Below are positions 46,871 through 56,378 of a stretch of 64,000 nucleotides of DNA, one piece after another (position 1 is the stretch's first letter; every line of letters begins with the position of its first letter). The DNA comes from an uncultured Paracoccaceae bacterium (GTDB taxonomy: Bacteria > Pseudomonadota > Alphaproteobacteria > Rhodobacterales > Rhodobacteraceae), in contig CANMQX010000007.1 in assembly GCA_947500135.1 (NCBI GenBank), positions 1 to 64,000 on the forward strand, given 5' to 3'. A program made the translations under genes and the position numbers. A model generated the notes under the pieces. That model did no database searches and was not told where the DNA came from. It was given only the letters and a program-made list of their open reading frames with translations.

Positions 46871-47466
46871 GATGGCAGTGTTCCGCGAAGCGTCAGGTAT
46901 GACAAGAGTTCAATCAGCGGCAAGCCGAGAACATTGAAATAGTCTCCCTCAATGCGTGTAAAAAGTCGCACTCCTTCTTCTTCCAGCTTATAGGCACCAA
47001 CAGCATGACGAATACTGTCCCAGTTGCGATCAACGTAGTCGGAAAGGTAAGCGTCCGAGATGTCGCGCATATGCAATCGGACCACGCCAACATGACGCCA
47101 GACCGGCTGATTTTCATAATAGATGACAGCAGCCGATAATAGCTGGTGCTTTTGACCAGCCAAGGCTTTGAGTTGTTGCCGTGCATCCGCTGGTGTTTCC
47201 GGTTTGCTAAAAACCTGACGCCCAAGGGCCAGAACCTGATCACAACCGATCACCAGCGCCTCTGGGTTCTTGGTCCCAACGCGTTTGGCTTTCATTTCGG
47301 CCAGTGCATCTGCGATATCACGGGGTGATGCATCCTCTGCGATCAGCGACTGTTTGATCGCATCCTCATCCACGCGGGCTGTCTTTATGGTGAAATCTAT
47401 GGCAGCATTACGTAGCAACTGCGCCCGAATTTCAGAGCCCGAGGCGAGGATGATCGGCGTGGTCAT
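46867..47466 (-). CDS. maf: Maf-like nucleotide pyrophosphatase
   Basis: The 199-residue house-cleaning enzyme hydrolyses non-canonical nucleoside triphosphates. The N-terminal LASGSEIRAQLL (Ser/Arg site) and VIGCDQVLAL near 75 are the family motifs. The ATG at 47466 is chosen over a frame up to 47490. Its start codon overlaps a perfect DnaA box on the origin side. It is the first gene of the leftward run. Confidence 0.93.
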   Translation of the reverse strand: MTTPIILASGSEIRAQLLRNAAIDFTIKTARVDEDAIKQSLIAEDASPRDIADALAEMKAKRVGTKNPEALVIGCDQVLALGRQVFSKPETPADARQQLKALAGQKHQLLSAAVIYYENQPVWRHVGVVRLHMRDISDAYLSDYVDRNWDSIRHAVGAYKLEEEGVRLFTRIEGDYFNVLGLPLIELLSYLTLRGTLPS

Positions 47467-47870
47467 GTGGATAACTTTCTGGAGAAACAAGCATATGGAT
47501 TTGGGTGTAAGAAGGCGAACATAGGATCATCCGCTGCTGATGTGGAAAGCTGTCGCTTTATGCGCTGGTTTGGTCAAGTTTTTCCACGGTGGGAAAGGAT
47601 AAGTCAGCGTTGTGGACGAATCTGCATAGTTGGCAATGTCAAGGCAATGATCCGATAAAGACGAACGTACAAATTCAGTCTATCATATTATTATTAAACG
47701 ATAAAAAATATTCTTGATGGATGCGATTACCACTTCTTCTTTGCTACAGCCTTTGGATAACTCTGAGGATGAAAAAGAAATTCACAGAAAATATGATGAC
47801 TACAAACAACAACATCTTTTCTTTCTTTAAATATTTATTAGGGAAAGAGCAGACTAAGAAAGTGGCATGT
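47466..47870. other. Candidate chromosomal replication origin (oriC)
   Basis: This gene-free gap holds a perfect DnaA box (TGTGGATAA, 47466-47474), a one-mismatch box (TTTGGATAA, 47752-47760) and two-mismatch boxes at 47541-47549, 47580-47588 and 47611-47619. Two AT-rich stretches (about 47670-47720 and 47775-47840) could unwind. A TTAA-N7-TTAG near-CtrA box is at 47827-47841. The gene order on both sides corresponds to the Caulobacter origin neighbourhood, and strand composition changes here. Confidence 0.7.
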
Positions 47871-47871
47871 G

Positions 47872-48321
47872 ATGTTTGACGTCCTCAATGCGATCTATCC
47901 CTGGATCAAAGCAGTCCATATCATGGCAGTGATCGCATGGATGGCTGGGTTGTTTTATCTGCCTCGCTTGTTTGTTTATCACGCAGAACGGGCAAGTGTG
48001 GGGTCTGAACTTGATCAGACATTCCAGATCATGGAAGAGAAGCTGCTGCGGGTCATTATGAACCCAGCAATGATCGTCGCGTGGATTGCTGGTCTGATCA
48101 TGATTGGGCTGGGGGCGTTTGACTGGGGATCGGTTTGGGCCTGGGCAAAGATTGTGGCGGTGATCCTGATGAGCGCGGCACATGGCTGGATGGCAGCACG
48201 ACGCAAGGAATTTGCGGCAGGGATGAATACGCAAACCGGGCGAACTTACCGGTTGTTTAATGAGGTGCCGACGATCTTGATGTTGATAATTGTGATCGCG
48301 ATTGTCGTGCGCCCATTCTAA
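47872..48321 (+). CDS. hemJ: HemJ-type protoporphyrinogen oxidase
   Basis: The 149-residue, four-helix membrane protein matches HemJ (TIGR00701 type): WIKAVHIMAVIAWMAGLFYLPRLF near 10-35 with the conserved His and LPRLF, and NEVPTILM near 130. It makes protoporphyrin IX in haem synthesis where HemG/HemY are absent. GTG 47869 and ATG 47872 are both possible starts. It lies immediately right of the candidate origin. Confidence 0.9.
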   Translation: MFDVLNAIYPWIKAVHIMAVIAWMAGLFYLPRLFVYHAERASVGSELDQTFQIMEEKLLRVIMNPAMIVAWIAGLIMIGLGAFDWGSVWAWAKIVAVILMSAAHGWMAARRKEFAAGMNTQTGRTYRLFNEVPTILMLIIVIAIVVRPF

Positions 48322-48360
48322 AACATTGACTCCGGGGTAGTCGTTGCCTATCTGTCGTCC

Positions 48361-48386
48361 CGCTACCCGTCCGGGATAGCGATTTT
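48361..48386 (+). promoter_or_regulatory. Hairpin in the rho leader
   Basis: CGCTACCC pairs with GGGATAGCG (one bulged base) around GTCC, followed by ATTTTCC. It lies between hemJ and rho and could be the hemJ terminator or part of rho autoregulation, which is known in other bacteria. Confidence 0.35.
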
Positions 48387-48437
48387 CCATTCCTGATCGA
48401 AGAAGTGCCCGTCGACAGACTGGCCATGGATATATTG

Positions 48438-49709
48438 ATGTCACAACACCGTCTGAACCTTGCTGACCTGAAGGCGCAAAGCCCCAAGGATCTTTTGTCG
48501 CTCGCCGAGGAATTGGAGATCGAGAACGCCTCGACCATGCGGAAAGGCGATATGATGTTCGCCATTCTGAAAGAGCGTGCAGATGAAGAATGGATCATCG
48601 GCGGTGATGGTGTTCTGGAAGTGTTGCAGGACGGTTTTGGGTTCTTGCGGTCACCCGAAGCGAACTATCTGCCTGGTCCAGATGATATTTATGTGTCCCC
48701 CGACATGATCCGCCAACATTCCTTGCGCACCGGCGACACGGTCGAAGGTGTGATGAAAGAACCGAATGATACGGAACGCTACTTTGCGCTGACATCTGTT
48801 GAGCAGATCAATTTTGAAGAGCCGGAGCGTGCCAAACACAAGGTCGCCTTTGACAATCTGACGCCGCTGTACCCCGATGAACGACTGAATATGGAAGTCG
48901 AAGATCCGACGATCAAGGACCGGTCAGCACGGATCATCGATTTGGTTGCTCCAATCGGGAAAGGCCAACGTTCGCTGATCGTGGCCCCTCCGCGGACAGG
49001 TAAGACGGTTTTGTTGCAGAACATTGCCAATTCGATCGAAAAGAACCACCCGGAATGCTATCTGATCGTTTTGTTGATCGATGAACGGCCCGAAGAAGTG
49101 ACGGATATGCAGCGGTCTGTGAAAGGTGAAGTTGTGTCTTCGACCTTTGATGAACCTGCGACACGCCACGTTGCGGTCTCTGAAATGGTGATCGAAAAGG
49201 CGAAACGACTGGTTGAGCACAAGCGTGATGTTGTGATCCTGCTGGATTCGATCACGCGTTTGGGACGGGCATTCAACACAACCGTGCCTTCATCTGGTAA
49301 GGTGCTGACCGGTGGTGTGGATGCCAATGCGCTGCAGCGGCCAAAACGGTTCTTTGGTGCGGCGCGGAATATCGAAGAAGGTGGCTCACTGACGATCATC
49401 GCAACAGCACTAATCGATACCGGCTCGCGGATGGACGAAGTGATCTTTGAGGAATTCAAAGGGACAGGTAACAGTGAAATCGTTCTGGATCGGAAAGTGG
49501 CCGACAAACGTGTATTCCCGGCCATGGATATCCTGAAATCCGGCACACGGAAGGAAGAGCTGTTGGTCGATAAAGGTGATCTGGCCAAGACTTATGTGCT
49601 GCGGCGGATCCTGAACCCGATGGGGACAACGGATGCGATTGAGTTCCTTTTAGGTAAACTCAAGCAGACGAAGACAAACTCTGACTTCTTCGATTCCATG
49701 AACACCTAA
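48438..49709 (+). CDS. rho: Transcription termination factor Rho
   Basis: The 423-residue hexameric helicase has the N-terminal [10 protein letters not shown] helix, a cold-shock RNA-binding fold ([23 protein letters not shown] near 65), Walker [10 protein letters not shown] near 180 and the Q-loop region [10 protein letters not shown] near 210. The ATG at 48438 gives the usual alphaproteobacterial length. ATG 48426 and GTG 48405 are alternatives. Confidence 0.95.
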   Translation: MSQHRLNLADLKAQSPKDLLSLAEELEIENASTMRKGDMMFAILKERADEEWIIGGDGVLEVLQDGFGFLRSPEANYLPGPDDIYVSPDMIRQHSLRTGDTVEGVMKEPNDTERYFALTSVEQINFEEPERAKHKVAFDNLTPLYPDERLNMEVEDPTIKDRSARIIDLVAPIGKGQRSLIVAPPRTGKTVLLQNIANSIEKNHPECYLIVLLIDERPEEVTDMQRSVKGEVVSSTFDEPATRHVAVSEMVIEKAKRLVEHKRDVVILLDSITRLGRAFNTTVPSSGKVLTGGVDANALQRPKRFFGAARNIEEGGSLTIIATALIDTGSRMDEVIFEEFKGTGNSEIVLDRKVADKRVFPAMDILKSGTRKEELLVDKGDLAKTYVLRRILNPMGTTDAIEFLLGKLKQTKTNSDFFDSMNT

Positions 49710-49713
49710 ACTT

Positions 49714-49729
49714 ATTGTTTTAAAACAAT
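49714..49729. repeat. AT palindrome between rho and mnmE
   Basis: ATTGTTTTAAAACAAT is a perfect 16-bp palindrome filling the 28-bp gap between the rho stop and the mnmE start. It may bind a protein or form a weak terminator hairpin. Confidence 0.4.
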
Positions 49730-49737
49730 GGGTTAAA

Positions 49738-51021
49738 ATGATGCAGACAATTTTTGCCTTAGCGACAGCCAAAGGGCGTTCTGGTGTTGCGATCATACGC
49801 ATATCAGGCCCTGACGCGGTGATCTGTGCGCGTAACGTCATGGAGTCCGTGCCAAACAAACGCGGGATTCGGAAGATTTACGATAGTGATGGTGCGTTGC
49901 TAGATGAGGCGCTTGTCTTGCAATTTCTCGCTGGTAAAAGCTTTACCGGCGAACCGGTGGTTGAGCTACATCTGCATGGCAGTCCGGCTGTTTTGGCTGC
50001 GGTGACCCGCAGGCTTGGTTCTGATGATCGGCTGAGACCGGCAGAAGCGGGTGAGTTCACGCGTCGTGCATTGGATAATGGTCAGTTGGATCTGGCGCAG
50101 GTCGAAGGGCTTGCGGATCTGATTGACGCTGAGACGGAGTATCAACGCAAACAGGCGATGCGGGTTTTTTCCGGGGCGCTTGGCGCGCTTGTGGATGCCT
50201 GGCGGGCTGACCTGATCAGGGCGGTCGCTCTGCTGGAAGCCACGATTGATTTCGTTGATGAAGAGGTGCCGGTTGATGTGACGCCAGAGGCGAGCCTGCT
50301 ACTTGAAAGGGTCATGTTGCAGATGCGCGGCGAACTGGCTGGCGTGCAGGCCGCAGAGCGGGTGCGTGACGGGTTTGAGGTGGCAATTATCGGAAAACCG
50401 AATGTTGGGAAGTCAACTTTGCTGAACAGACTGGCGCGCCGGGATGTTGCGATTACGTCCGAGATTGCTGGAACGACGCGCGATGTGATTGAGGTCAGGA
50501 TGGATATTGATGGTATCCCGGTGACTTTACTCGATACGGCAGGCCTGCGGGAAACTGATGATCTGGTTGAAAACCTGGGTGTAATCAGGGCGCGGGCGCG
50601 GGCCGCAGATGCAGATTTATGTATCTACATGTTGGATATAGATGAAGAGATACCACATGATATAGATAGTAAATGTATCGTTTTACGTGCGAAGGCGGAT
50701 CTAGCAGGGAATTCTGATCACGCGGTTTCGGGCCTGACAGGCCAAGGCGTTGACGATCTTATTTCGACGATTGGTACAAAATTGGCAGGTCAGGTAGGCT
50801 CTGTTGGTGTTGCTATCCGAGAACGGCATCGGATTGCGTTGACGCGTGGTGAGACCGAGATTGGGGAAGCCCTCGCAAAGTTACGCCGTGACGATGGGTT
50901 GGCGGAAATCACTGCGGAACATATCTGGCGCGCAGTCCGCGCTGTGGATAGCCTTGTTGGGCGGGTTGATGTAGAAGATGTCCTTGACGAAATATTCAGC
51001 AGCTTCTGCATAGGCAAGTGA
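49738..51021 (+). CDS. mnmE: tRNA modification GTPase MnmE
   Basis: MnmE with MnmG makes 5-carboxymethylaminomethyluridine at wobble U34. The 427 residues have the N-terminal tetrahydrofolate-binding domain (AKGRSGVAIIRISGP), the G domain with P-loop GKPNVGKST near 220 and DTAGLR near 265, and the C-terminal FCIGK with the catalytic Cys. The start could be either ATG of ATGATG. mnmG starts three bases after the stop. Confidence 0.96.
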   Translation: MMQTIFALATAKGRSGVAIIRISGPDAVICARNVMESVPNKRGIRKIYDSDGALLDEALVLQFLAGKSFTGEPVVELHLHGSPAVLAAVTRRLGSDDRLRPAEAGEFTRRALDNGQLDLAQVEGLADLIDAETEYQRKQAMRVFSGALGALVDAWRADLIRAVALLEATIDFVDEEVPVDVTPEASLLLERVMLQMRGELAGVQAAERVRDGFEVAIIGKPNVGKSTLLNRLARRDVAITSEIAGTTRDVIEVRMDIDGIPVTLLDTAGLRETDDLVENLGVIRARARAADADLCIYMLDIDEEIPHDIDSKCIVLRAKADLAGNSDHAVSGLTGQGVDDLISTIGTKLAGQVGSVGVAIRERHRIALTRGETEIGEALAKLRRDDGLAEITAEHIWRAVRAVDSLVGRVDVEDVLDEIFSSFCIGK

Positions 51022-51024
51022 GAG

Positions 51025-52905
51025 GTGTTTCACGTGAAACATTCCCAGTTTGATGTCATCGTTATTGGTGCTGGTCATGCTGGCGCGGAAGCTGCGCACG
51101 CATCCGCAAGATATGGTGCGCGTACCGCGCTAGTCACTCTTACCCGAGAGTCAATAGGCGTTATGTCGTGTAACCCGGCCATTGGTGGGCTGGGGAAAGG
51201 GCATTTGGTCAGAGAGATTGATGCGCTTGACGGTGTTATGGGCCGTGTTGCCGATGCTGCCGGCATTCAATTTCGCTTGCTAAACAGGAAAAAGGGTCCA
51301 GCCGTTCAGGGGCCTCGCGCCCAGTCAGACCGGGCGCTGTACAAAGCTGCAATGCGTCACGAGCTGGAAAGCCGCGAAAACCTGACGATTGTGGAAGGCG
51401 AAGCTGTTGATCTATTGATGGATGGCGCATCAGTGGTTGGTGTCGCCTTACGGGATGGTGCAGAGCTTCGGGCGCAAGCCGTTGTTTTAACAACAGGAAC
51501 TTTCTTGCGTGGTGTCATTCATATTGGCGACGTCTCACGGCCTGGTGGGCGTATGGGTGACAAGCCGTCGATTCTCATGGCAGAGCGACTTGACGGTTTT
51601 GGTTTGCCACTTGGTCGTTTGAAAACGGGGACCCCGCCGCGTTTGGATGGAAGAACGATCAAGTGGGATCAGTTGGAGCGTCAGCCATCCGATGAGACGC
51701 CGAGCCTGTTTTCGTTTCTTTCAACCGGTGCCACGGCGCGACAGATTGACTGCGGCATCACGCATACCAATGAAGTCACACATGATATTATCCGGACTAA
51801 CCTAGACAGGTCTGCCATGTATGGCGGGCATATCGATGGGGTTGGACCACGTTATTGTCCCTCGATAGAGGATAAAATCGTTCGCTTTGCTGATAAGGTG
51901 TCACATCAGATTTTCCTTGAACCAGAGGGACTTAACGACAACACGGTCTATCCTAACGGTATTTCGACGTCGCTGCCAGAGGATGTTCAGGAGGCGTATG
52001 TTCAGTCTATTCATGGGCTCGAAGATGCCAGGATTATCCAGCCGGGTTATGCGATCGAATATGACTACGTCGATCCGCGAGCATTGAGGCAGACGCTAGA
52101 GCTAAAGGATGTGCCGGGTCTTTATCTTGCAGGTCAGATCAACGGCACCACAGGATACGAGGAGGCCGCAGCACAAGGTATGGTAGCTGGTATAAACGCC
52201 GCCACGAAATCCAGAGGTAAGCCAGCTGTTCAATTCAGCCGACGAGAGTCCTATATCGGCGTGATGATTGATGATCTCACGACAAGGGGCGTATCGGAAC
52301 CATACCGTATGTTTACATCGCGCGCTGAATTCCGGCTATCGTTGCGCGCAGACAATGCCGACCAGCGGTTAACCGAAATGGGTCGCAAGATTGGTTTTGT
52401 TGGTGACACGCGCTGGCGAGCCTTCTCAGAAAAACGGGATGCCCTCACAGATGCGCAGCAGAAACTATCCGCTATTCAACTCTCAGCGCGGGACATATCG
52501 GGGCTAGGCGTCAAGCTGAACGCAGACGGGCCCCGTCGATCTGCTTTGGATGCACTGTCATTGGCTGATTTTGATTTTGAACATCTCGACACACTCACTG
52601 AAGAAACGCAGGGTATTGCACCCGGCATTCGGGATCAGATAAAAAAAGACGCGCTTTATGTGCATTATGTTGCGCGGCAGGAACGTGAAATTACTGCGAT
52701 GAAGCGTGATGAACAAAGGGATATCCCAGTTGAATTCGACTACGTCAGCATTAACGGTCTATCTCATGAACTTGTAACAAAGCTCAGTAAAATAAGGCCC
52801 ACGACGGTCGCCCAGGCCAACAGGGTCGACGGTATGACGCCCGCTGCACTACTGCTGATCATTGGCGAGTTAAAACAGTCCGAAACACCACTGACCGGGA
52901 CCTAA
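51025..52905 (+). CDS. mnmG: tRNA U34 modification enzyme MnmG
   Basis: The 626-residue FAD protein works with Mnm[16 protein letters not shown] near 14 is the FAD motif, and [11 protein letters not shown] and [10 protein letters not shown] are family signatures. The start is GTG 51025. Codons 1-6 (MFHVKH) are formed by a perfect parS site. Third codon positions are strongly G/T-rich in the middle of the gene, in contrast to rsmG downstream. Confidence 0.96.
   Translation: MFHVKHSQFDVIVIGAGHAGAEAAHASARYGARTALVTLTRESIGVMSCNPAIGGLGKGHLVREIDALDGVMGRVADAAGIQFRLLNRKKGPAVQGPRAQSDRALYKAAMRHELESRENLTIVEGEAVDLLMDGASVVGVALRDGAELRAQAVVLTTGTFLRGVIHIGDVSRPGGRMGDKPSILMAERLDGFGLPLGRLKTGTPPRLDGRTIKWDQLERQPSDETPSLFSFLSTGATARQIDCGITHTNEVTHDIIRTNLDRSAMYGGHIDGVGPRYCPSIEDKIVRFADKVSHQIFLEPEGLNDNTVYPNGISTSLPEDVQEAYVQSIHGLEDARIIQPGYAIEYDYVDPRALRQTLELKDVPGLYLAGQINGTTGYEEAAAQGMVAGINAATKSRGKPAVQFSRRESYIGVMIDDLTTRGVSEPYRMFTSRAEFRLSLRADNADQRLTEMGRKIGFVGDTRWRAFSEKRDALTDAQQKLSAIQLSARDISGLGVKLNADGPRRSALDALSLADFDFEHLDTLTEETQGIAPGIRDQIKKDALYVHYVARQEREITAMKRDEQRDIPVEFDYVSINGLSHELVTKLSKIRPTTVAQANRVDGMTPAALLLIIGELKQSETPLTGT
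51026..51041. promoter_or_regulatory. parS site 1
   Basis: TGTTTCACGTGAAACA is the perfect 16-bp palindromic ParB binding site. It spans the mnmG start codon and the first five codons, 3.3 kb before parB. Confidence 0.95.
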
Positions 52906-52908
52906 GCG

Positions 52909-53526
52909 ATGACAAACAGGGTTGGTGGACAGAATGTTTCACGTGAAACATATGAACGGTTAGAGTGTTTCGCGGCATTGGTTCGCAAGTGGACGACCAA
53001 AATCAACCTCATCGCACCAGCAACAGTCGACCACATCTGGAGTCGCCACATTGACGACTCAGCGATGATTTACGGCCTCGTCGACCAAAGCACGAAAAAA
53101 TGGACAGATATTGGCAGTGGCGGCGGTTTCCCCGGGGTTGTCGTCGCCATCCTGGCAAAGGATGATGCACCTGAAACCCAGATCACATTAATCGAAAGTG
53201 ATCAGCGCAAGGCGACATTCCTCCGAACGGCGGTCCGAAGCCTTGATCTAAACGCTCATGTGTTGGCTGAGCGGATCGAAACAGCGCCCCGCCAAGGAGC
53301 AGATATAGTATCGGCAAGAGCTTTGGCATCATTATATGGGATGATGCCACTCCTACACCGCCACCTTTCAGGAACAGGCTCTGCACTTCTGCACAAGGGC
53401 AGAAACTATCAACAAGAAATCGCCCAAGCGCGCGAAAACTGGTCCTTTGACCTTGAAGAATTCCCCAGTTTCACTGATCCTGACGCACGACTCCTCAAAA
53501 TCAAAGGGATCTCTGAACGTGACTAA
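52909..53526 (+). CDS. rsmG: 16S rRNA G527 methyltransferase RsmG
   Basis: The 205-residue SAM enzyme methylates G527 of 16S rRNA. The SAM-binding DIGSGGGFPG is near residue 65 and the RKATFLRT helix near 102. Residues 9-14 (NVSRET) are encoded by the second parS. It overlaps parA by eight bases. Confidence 0.95.
   Translation: MTNRVGGQNVSRETYERLECFAALVRKWTTKINLIAPATVDHIWSRHIDDSAMIYGLVDQSTKKWTDIGSGGGFPGVVVAILAKDDAPETQITLIESDQRKATFLRTAVRSLDLNAHVLAERIETAPRQGADIVSARALASLYGMMPLLHRHLSGTGSALLHKGRNYQQEIAQARENWSFDLEEFPSFTDPDARLLKIKGISERD
52935..52950. promoter_or_regulatory. parS site 2
   Basis: A second perfect TGTTTCACGTGAAACA lies in the 5' coding part of rsmG, 1.9 kb from the first and 1.4 kb before the parB start. 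Both are probably chromosome-partition centromere sites. Confidence 0.95.
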
Positions 53527-54340
53527 TAGCGTGCGCAAAGCCCCTAAAATTATCGCCATCGCGAATCAGAAAGGTGGGGTTGGCAAAACAACAACAACGA
53601 TCAATCTCGGCGCAGCACTGGCAGAGAAGAGGCAACGCGTCCTCCTGATCGACCTTGACCCGCAGGGCAACGCCTCAACAGGCCTTGGCGTCAGTTCAGA
53701 TCAACGCGACATCACGACCTATGACCTGCTGTCAGGGGATGCCACGTTGCAGGACGCAATCCAGTCGACATCCGTCAAAAACCTCTCCATCGTCCCCGCC
53801 ACGACGGATCTAAGCTCCGCTGATATTGAGCTGATCGACAATGAAAAACGCAGTTTCTTGCTAAAGAACGTGCTGAACCACACCGATAAAACAGCATCGC
53901 AATTCGACTACATATTGATTGATTGCCCGCCATCACTCAACATATTGACAGTCAACGCGATGGTTGCGGCAGATTCCATCATTGTTCCGCTGCAAAGCGA
54001 ATTCTTCGCCCTCGAAGGGTTGTCGCAACTGATCCTCACCGTCCGCGACGTGCGGCAAAGCGCAAATCCCGACCTACGGATCGAAGGCATAGCACTCACA
54101 ATGTATGACCGGCGCAACAACCTGTCGCTGCAAGTCGAAGACGACGCACGCGAAAACATGGGCGATATGGTGTTCAAAACCGTGATCCCCCGCAATGTAC
54201 GGCTAAGCGAGGCACCATCCTTCGCAATCCCGGTTCTGGAATATGATCCGACGTCCAAAGGCAGCTTGGCCTATCGGGCACTGGCCAAGGAAGTCATTGA
54301 AAAATCAAAGAAAAAAGGGACAACCAGACATGGCACGTAA
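53519..54340 (+). CDS. parA: ParA chromosome partition ATPase
   Basis: The 273-residue ATPase has the deviant Walker A KGGVGKTTT near 20, DLDPQGNAS near 47 and the switch DCPPSLN near 137. It moves ParB-parS complexes to cell poles. The start GTG 53519 follows AAGGGA inside the rsmG end. The stop overlaps the parB start. Confidence 0.95.
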   Translation: MTNSVRKAPKIIAIANQKGGVGKTTTTINLGAALAEKRQRVLLIDLDPQGNASTGLGVSSDQRDITTYDLLSGDATLQDAIQSTSVKNLSIVPATTDLSSADIELIDNEKRSFLLKNVLNHTDKTASQFDYILIDCPPSLNILTVNAMVAADSIIVPLQSEFFALEGLSQLILTVRDVRQSANPDLRIEGIALTMYDRRNNLSLQVEDDARENMGDMVFKTVIPRNVRLSEAPSFAIPVLEYDPTSKGSLAYRALAKEVIEKSKKKGTTRHGT

Positions 54341-55214
54341 TACAAAAAAAACCCGTGGCCTCGGTCGCGGACTATCCGCGCTCATGTCTGATGTCGCCGC
54401 AGAAGAAGGGTCAAACACACAACCACCACGCCCCGACATGCAGGTTCCCATCGAACAGGTGCAACCCAATCCTGATCAGCCCCGGCGGACGTTCGATCAG
54501 GATGCATTGGATGAATTGGCGGCCTCGATCCGTGAAAAAGGGGTCATTCAGCCGCTCATTGTGCGCAACGGCGCGAACGCTGGCACCTATGAAATCGTGG
54601 CGGGCGAACGACGCTGGCGCGCATCACAACTGGCAAATCTGCACGAAATACCTGTAATCCTGCGCGACTATGATGATACCGAAGTCCTTGAAATCGCGAT
54701 TATCGAAAACATCCAGCGGGCAGATTTGAACCCGGTGGACGAGGCCGCAGGCTATCGCCAGCTGATCGACCGCTTTGGCCACACGCAGGAACAATTGGCG
54801 ACGGCTTTAGGCAAAAGCCGCAGCCATATCGCAAACCTCATGCGGCTTTTGTCATTGCCCGAAGAGGTACAGAATTACCTCACAACAGGTGCCCTGACGG
54901 CGGGCCACGCGCGGGCCCTTGTCGGCCATGATAGGGCCACACAATTGGCGCGTGAAATCATCCAGCGCAACCTGTCTGTGCGTGAAACAGAACGACTGGC
55001 CAAACATGGCGCCGCAATCACCAAACGCGCAAAACCGGGCGCACCCGTGCCGAAAGACGCCGACACTGTTCAGGTCGAAAACGAGGTGAGCGCAACCTTG
55101 GGCATGAAAGTAACAATCGACCACAAGCCGGGATCAGAAGGCGGAAAACTGTCGATCAGTTATAAATCGCTTGACCAGCTCGATGATCTTCTGCGCGCTC
55201 TTTCGGGGCAATAA
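54330..55214 (+). CDS. parB: ParB partition protein
   Basis: The 294-residue CTP-dependent clamp protein has the ParA-activating N-terminus (GLGRGLSALM), the CTP site GERRWRA near 95, ENIQRADLNP near 125, the HTH LGKSRSHIANLMRLL near 165 and a C-terminal dimer domain. It spreads from the parS sites at 51026 and 52935. Confidence 0.96.
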   Translation: MARNTKKTRGLGRGLSALMSDVAAEEGSNTQPPRPDMQVPIEQVQPNPDQPRRTFDQDALDELAASIREKGVIQPLIVRNGANAGTYEIVAGERRWRASQLANLHEIPVILRDYDDTEVLEIAIIENIQRADLNPVDEAAGYRQLIDRFGHTQEQLATALGKSRSHIANLMRLLSLPEEVQNYLTTGALTAGHARALVGHDRATQLAREIIQRNLSVRETERLAKHGAAITKRAKPGAPVPKDADTVQVENEVSATLGMKVTIDHKPGSEGGKLSISYKSLDQLDDLLRALSGQ

Positions 55215-55220
55215 GCACCG

Positions 55221-56378
55221 CTAATCCCGCAGCAATTCGCGCAAGACAGCATTCAGAACCGGGCGACCAAGATCGGTTACACAAATCCGGTCAGCGCGAC
55301 GCAGTACGAAACCAGAATCACTTAACTTATTGATGTTATTAAATAAAGCTTGATCTTCATCAAAACCAAACCGGTTAAGATCAACCCCGTCGGCCAAACG
55401 CATTCCCATCAAAAGATACTCGGTCCTTTGCGTTTCGAAATCCAGCAGCTCCCGGTCATTTTCACCATGCCCGTCCCGCCGAACCTGCTGCAACCATGCT
55501 GTCGGGGCCAATGGTGTCGACGTCGCATAGCGTTGCCCATCAATCGTCAAACGGCCATGCGCGCCCGGACCAATGCCTGCATAATCGCCATAACGCCAAT
55601 AGATCAGGTTGTGGATGCTCTCTGCATCCGCCGGGGCATGGTTCGAAATCTCATAACCCGCATAACCCGCCTGGCCACAGATATCCTGGGTCAGTGCATA
55701 CATATCCGCGGCCGTATCTTCATTTGGCAAATCGCGCAGTTTTCCGGCGGCATAGCGATCACCAAAGGCGGTGCCGTCTTCAATCGTCAACTGGTACAAT
55801 GACAGATGATCAACCGCCATGGACAAGGCGGATTGCAACTCCGCCTGCCAATCCGCAAGGCGCTGACTCTGCCGTGCATAGATCAAATCGAAACTGACCC
55901 GATCAAATGCATTTCGGGCCACGTCAAAGGCCGCCATTGCTTCTGCGGCCGTATGCAAACGGCCCAACCGCTTCAAATCCGCATCATTCAATGCCTGAAT
56001 ACCCATCGATACGCGGTTTACCCCCGCATCGCGGTAACCCTTGAACCGACCCGCCTCGACCGATGTCGGGTTCGCCTCCAACGTAATCTCGATATCATTG
56101 GCCATTGGCCAGACCGCCCGCACTTTGGTTAGAACCGCATCAACAACTTCGGGGTCCATCAGGCTGGGCGTGCCACCGCCAAAGAACACCGACCGCAACA
56201 CGCGCCCCTTGGTTTGGGCACCGATCCGGTCGATCTCGCTTAGATAGGCATCTTTCCAGGCATTTTGATCAATCGCCGACACAACATGTGAATTAAAATC
56301 GCAATAGGGGCATTTTGCCTGACAAAACGGCCAATGGATATAAAGGCCAAAACCTCCATGTTCCCAATCTTCAGCCAA
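55221..56378 (-). CDS. hemW: HemW radical-SAM haem chaperone
   Basis: The 385-residue protein has the radical-SAM cluster FCQAKCPYCDFNSH at about 18-30 and FFGGGTPSL near 66. HemW-type proteins (without the HemN-specific N-terminal extension) insert haem rather than oxidise coproporphyrinogen. It overlaps rdgB by eight bases. It ends six bases from parB, tail to tail. Confidence 0.92.
   Translation of the reverse strand: MAEDWEHGGFGLYIHWPFCQAKCPYCDFNSHVVSAIDQNAWKDAYLSEIDRIGAQTKGRVLRSVFFGGGTPSLMDPEVVDAVLTKVRAVWPMANDIEITLEANPTSVEAGRFKGYRDAGVNRVSMGIQALNDADLKRLGRLHTAAEAMAAFDVARNAFDRVSFDLIYARQSQRLADWQAELQSALSMAVDHLSLYQLTIEDGTAFGDRYAAGKLRDLPNEDTAADMYALTQDICGQAGYAGYEISNHAPADAESIHNLIYWRYGDYAGIGPGAHGRLTIDGQRYATSTPLAPTAWLQQVRRDGHGENDRELLDFETQRTEYLLMGMRLADGVDLNRFGFDEDQALFNNINKLSDSGFVLRRADRICVTDLGRPVLNAVLRELLRD

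Noticed and set aside
47854..48444. 196-residue minus-strand frame over hemJ
   Set aside because: hemJ on the plus strand has family motifs; the shadow is His/Pro/Cys-rich and lacks any.
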